Of a stretch of DNA of 16,677 nt, positions 14,707-16,677 are shown in pieces (position 1 is the stretch's first letter; every line of letters begins with the position of its first letter). The position numbers and the translations under genes were made by a program. The stretch comes from Planctomycetaceae bacterium UBA4732. GTDB taxonomy: Bacteria > Planctomycetota > Planctomycetia > Gemmatales > Gemmataceae. Where the stretch lies: the NCBI GenBank assembly GCA_002404095.1, contig DHJA01000238.1, forward strand, positions 4,788-21,464, read 5' to 3'. The notes under the pieces were generated by a model. That model was not told where the DNA came from, searched no databases, and saw only the letters and a program-made list of their open reading frames with translations.

Positions 14707-14772
14707 TCACCTTTCCGTGATCGGCGCGACCGCCTGTGCTTGCCGGTGGAACGCGATCTGGCGGGCGTTCAT
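14707..14772 (-). CDS. Possible 21-residue peptide overlapping the preceding gene
   Basis: ATG at 14772 overlaps the stop codon of the preceding gene (ATGA) and encodes MNARQIAFHRQAQAVAPITE plus one residue before a stop at 14707. The stop/start overlap hints at coupled translation, but the peptide is too short to recognise. It could be chance or the remnant of a longer gene. Confidence 0.2.
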   Translation of the reverse strand: MNARQIAFHRQAQAVAPITER

Positions 14773-15096
14773 CGCGCTCTCCGAGTCGTCTGCCTCCCCT
14801 CCAAACTCCAGCCCGCCGGCAGGAGGCCAGGGTTGTTCTGAATTTGCTTCCACTCGTCAGGGCTGACGTCCGCGATCGAAACCCGGAACGGGAGATCCGT
14901 GACCGCGGGGGTCGTGCTGCTCATACGTCGCCTTGCCCTTGACGGTGAAAGGGATGTTCTGGTCGGCCAATGCTTCCAGAGCCGCCTCCGGCACCAAGTG
15001 TTCACCGGATTGCAGCACTCGACCCGAGAAGCGGCCGAGCAGGAAGGCCAAGGCGCGCTTCTCGGTTGGGCGATCTGGAAACAGAATTGTCACCAT
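14769..15096 (-). CDS. Small conserved planctomycete protein, apparent frameshift in a C run
   Basis: Starting at the ATG at 15096, the N-terminal part (MVTILFPDRPTEKRALAFLL, then HLVPEAALEALADQNIPFTV and GKATYEQ) resembles small planctomycete proteins of about 100 residues with no known function. In the zero frame translation then gives HDPRGHGSPVPG and a stop at 14857. In the next frame it continues sensibly as PAVTDLPFRVSIADVSPDEW and ends at 14769. The switch coincides with a run of five C on the coding strand (14907-14911); four C would give one continuous frame. So this is either a real +1 mutation or a base-calling error. Upstream in-frame starts exist at 15201 (ATG) and 15204 (GTG) but would overlap the previous gene, and their extra residues look unrelated to the family. 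Confidence 0.55.
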
Positions 15097-15169
15097 TTTT
15101 AGATACTCTGACTGCTCGCGGGAAGAAGCCGGACGACAACCGAGCCGGGAAAAGAGTGCCATGCTCCTA

Positions 15170-15379
15170 TCAGGGCGTGTAATCAGGTATTCCGTAGTCA
15201 TCACTTTCGTTTCTGGGCTTCCGGCTCAGTTTCCTATTCTGCTCCTCTTGTAGGTCGTACTCCGTTTCGCGCCTCTTGAATTCTTGCTCGGCGCGCATAG
15301 CCTGGACTTTGCGGAGGAACTTGTCCCTTTCGTCCGGCTGCCACTTCTTCAACTCGGCGATCATCTCCTCGACGTTCAT
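15170..15379 (-). CDS. Small charged, helical hypothetical protein
   Basis: A 69-residue protein starting MNVEEMIAELKKWQPDERDK, highly charged and predicted mostly helical, with a likely coiled-coil stretch (MRAEQEFKRRETEYDLQEEQ). Family not recognised. The ATG at 15379 has a strong gggggag three bases upstream; the longer open frame to 15523 has no supporting site. It reads in the same direction as the gene starting at 15096, 73 bases away. It is divergent from kdsB; the 194 bases between them contain no further gene that I can support. Confidence 0.6.
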   Translation of the reverse strand: MNVEEMIAELKKWQPDERDKFLRKVQAMRAEQEFKRRETEYDLQEEQNRKLSRKPRNESDDYGIPDYTP

Positions 15380-15573
15380 GACTCCCCCTATAGCGCGGCT
15401 GTTATCCCCTCCTGGCCAGCGTATCGCCGCGAGCCAGAATCCGCAAGTTGGTAATGGCGCTTTTCTTGACGCTGCGAGATGCCGGGCAAACCCGCCCGCC
15501 CGGTCTTGTCCGCCGCAATCCAAACTGGTCTAATCCCTCCCTTATCCGGCCCGTGAGGACAGGGAGGTCCGTC

Positions 15574-16332
15574 ATGAAAACCGCCGTCGTCATTCCCGCC
15601 CGCTATGCGTCCACGCGCCTGTCCGGCAAGCCGTTGCTGCGCGAAACCGGCAAGTACCTTGTCCAGCACGTCTACGAACGCGCCTGCCAGGCTCAAGGCG
15701 TCGATCAAGTAATCGTGGCCACCGACGACCCGCGCATCGCCTCGGCCGTCCACGGCTTCGGCGGTCGCGTCGAGATGACGCGCCGCGATCATGCCAGCGG
15801 CGGCGACCGGGTGGCCGAAGTCGCGCGCCGCCTCGACGCCGACTGTGTGGTCAACCTGCAAGGCGATGAGCCGCTCATTGAGCCGTCGGCTATCGAAACG
15901 CTGATCCGTCTCGTGGGCGAGACGGACGCCGATATGGCCACGCTGGCCGCGCCCTTGCACTCTGTGGAACAGTGGCGTAATCCCAACTGCGTTAAGGTTG
16001 TGTGCGATGCGGCAGGGCAGGCGCTCTACTTTAGCCGCAGTCCCATCCCATTTGTGCGCGACGGCCAACCCGATTTCAGTGAGCGCCCGCCGCGCTTCCT
16101 GCAACATCTCGGCATTTACGCTTATCGCCGTCGCTTTCTCCTCACTCTGGCGGACCTGCCGCCGCATCCGCTGGAGCTACTAGAAAAATTGGAACAGCTG
16201 CGCGTCCTCGCCCACGGCCGGCGCATCCAAGTGGGCGTCGTTGCACAGAGTACGCCGGGCGTAGATACCTACGACGACTATCAGCGATTCGTGGCGGTAT
16301 GGCGGCAAAATCGGCAGGGTCGCGCCGCATGA
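15574..16332 (+). CDS. kdsB: 3-deoxy-manno-octulosonate cytidylyltransferase (CMP-Kdo synthetase)
   Basis: Activates Kdo with CTP to give CMP-Kdo and pyrophosphate, the donor for the lipopolysaccharide inner core; cytoplasmic. The 252-residue product matches KdsB in length and motifs: nucleotide-binding IPARYASTRLSGKPL (7-21), VIVATDDPRI (47-56), HASGGDR (73-79, usually HxSGTDR), VVNLQGDEPLIEP (92-104), PNCVKVV, YFSRSPIPF, HLGIYAYRR and LEKLEQLRVL near the end. The ATG at 15574 is preceded by gggagg at 15562-15567, a strong site. pyrG follows 106 bases downstream on the same strand and makes the CTP that KdsB consumes. The presence of kdsB supports a Kdo-containing outer membrane in this organism. 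Confidence 0.95.
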   Translation: MKTAVVIPARYASTRLSGKPLLRETGKYLVQHVYERACQAQGVDQVIVATDDPRIASAVHGFGGRVEMTRRDHASGGDRVAEVARRLDADCVVNLQGDEPLIEPSAIETLIRLVGETDADMATLAAPLHSVEQWRNPNCVKVVCDAAGQALYFSRSPIPFVRDGQPDFSERPPRFLQHLGIYAYRRRFLLTLADLPPHPLELLEKLEQLRVLAHGRRIQVGVVAQSTPGVDTYDDYQRFVAVWRQNRQGRAA

Positions 16333-16438
16333 AGGCCGGGTGAAGACCGTCCGCCGCGGCCTCCTCTGTCGTTCATCCGGCCAACGGGTATAGTAAGGAG
16401 GTGGAGCGGATTCCGGCGACCCGAGAGAGGCGACGACT

Positions 16439-16677
16439 TTGCCAAACAACAGCGACACGACGGCCAAACAAACAAAACACATTTTCGTCACCGGCGGCGT
16501 GGTGAGTTCACTCGGCAAGGGCCTCACCTGCGCCTCCATCGGCATGTTGCTCGAACATCGCGGCCTGCGCGTGCGGCTCCAGAAATTCGACCCGTATCTC
16601 AACGTCGATCCTGGCACGATGAGTCCCTATCAGCACGGCGAGGTTTACGTTCTCGACGACGGCGCCGAGACCGACCT
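16439..16677 (+). CDS. pyrG: CTP synthase, N-terminal fragment (3' end cut by the window)
   Basis: Makes CTP from UTP, ATP and glutamine. The visible 79 residues cover the start of the synthetase domain: [18 protein letters not shown] (13-30, the P-loop-like nucleotide site), then [20 protein letters not shown] (48-67) and [13 protein letters not shown], all nearly invariant in PyrG. The likely start is a TTG at 16439 with gagagagg eight bases upstream; no ATG fits the frame before the conserved KHIFVTGG motif. A short polar leader of 12 residues precedes that motif. The gene runs off the end of the window. Confidence 0.93.
   Translation, partial: MPNNSDTTAKQTKHIFVTGGVVSSLGKGLTCASIGMLLEHRGLRVRLQKFDPYLNVDPGTMSPYQHGEVYVLDDGAETD

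Noticed and set aside
16389..16402. TATAGT followed by aaggaggtg before pyrG, like a promoter and a perfect ribosome binding site
   Set aside because: No usable start codon follows the aaggagg at a proper distance and no -35 matches; the pyrG start fits the later gagagagg and TTG instead.

Overview
The window looks like chromosomal DNA of a high-GC planctomycete, probably near Gemmata and its relatives. The main reasons are a Tat-exported DUF1501 protein, several small protein families that I associate with planctomycetes, a glycolate-oxidase-type GlcE/GlcF pair, and many short palindromic repeat elements between and inside genes. Assignment is by recognition of protein motifs only; no database search was possible.

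Layout. Positions 1-2638 hold the end of glcE and all of glcF (glycolate oxidation), separated by a 130-bp palindromic element. A second palindromic element (2710-2785) precedes a DUF1501 gene (2816-4186). A third repeat (4190-4306) supplies both the ribosome binding site and the signal peptide of a six-repeat TolB-like propeller protein (4234-5115). A two-gene block with its own promoter follows (5126-5837). It is bracketed by a 38-bp direct duplication of the propeller gene's 3' end, and its first gene appears frameshifted. A histone-deacetylase-family amidohydrolase (5902-6837) and an antitoxin/PIN-toxin pair (6910-7619) complete this part.

The PIN gene converges on a minus-strand cstA carbon-starvation transporter (7599-9815). 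Next come three plus-strand genes: a small membrane protein with an L7/L12-like tail (10102-10386), and a translationally coupled HEPN-domain protein with a small partner (10567-11357). The partner converges on a minus-strand operon (14592 to 11337) of two small proteins and a large YfhO-like membrane protein. That last gene carries four in-frame copies of a 60-bp palindromic element, three of them in an 81-bp tandem array. Two more small minus-strand genes (14769-15379) follow, one apparently frameshifted. The window ends with kdsB and the start of pyrG, which act in consecutive steps: PyrG makes the CTP that KdsB uses to activate Kdo for lipopolysaccharide.

The most notable signals are repeats that have become protein-coding (the signal peptide at 4234-4310 and the in-frame elements in the YfhO gene), the duplication-flanked gene block at 5081-5892, and the HEPN/partner two-gene module, a candidate toxin-antitoxin-like or RNA-targeting system whose function is unknown.
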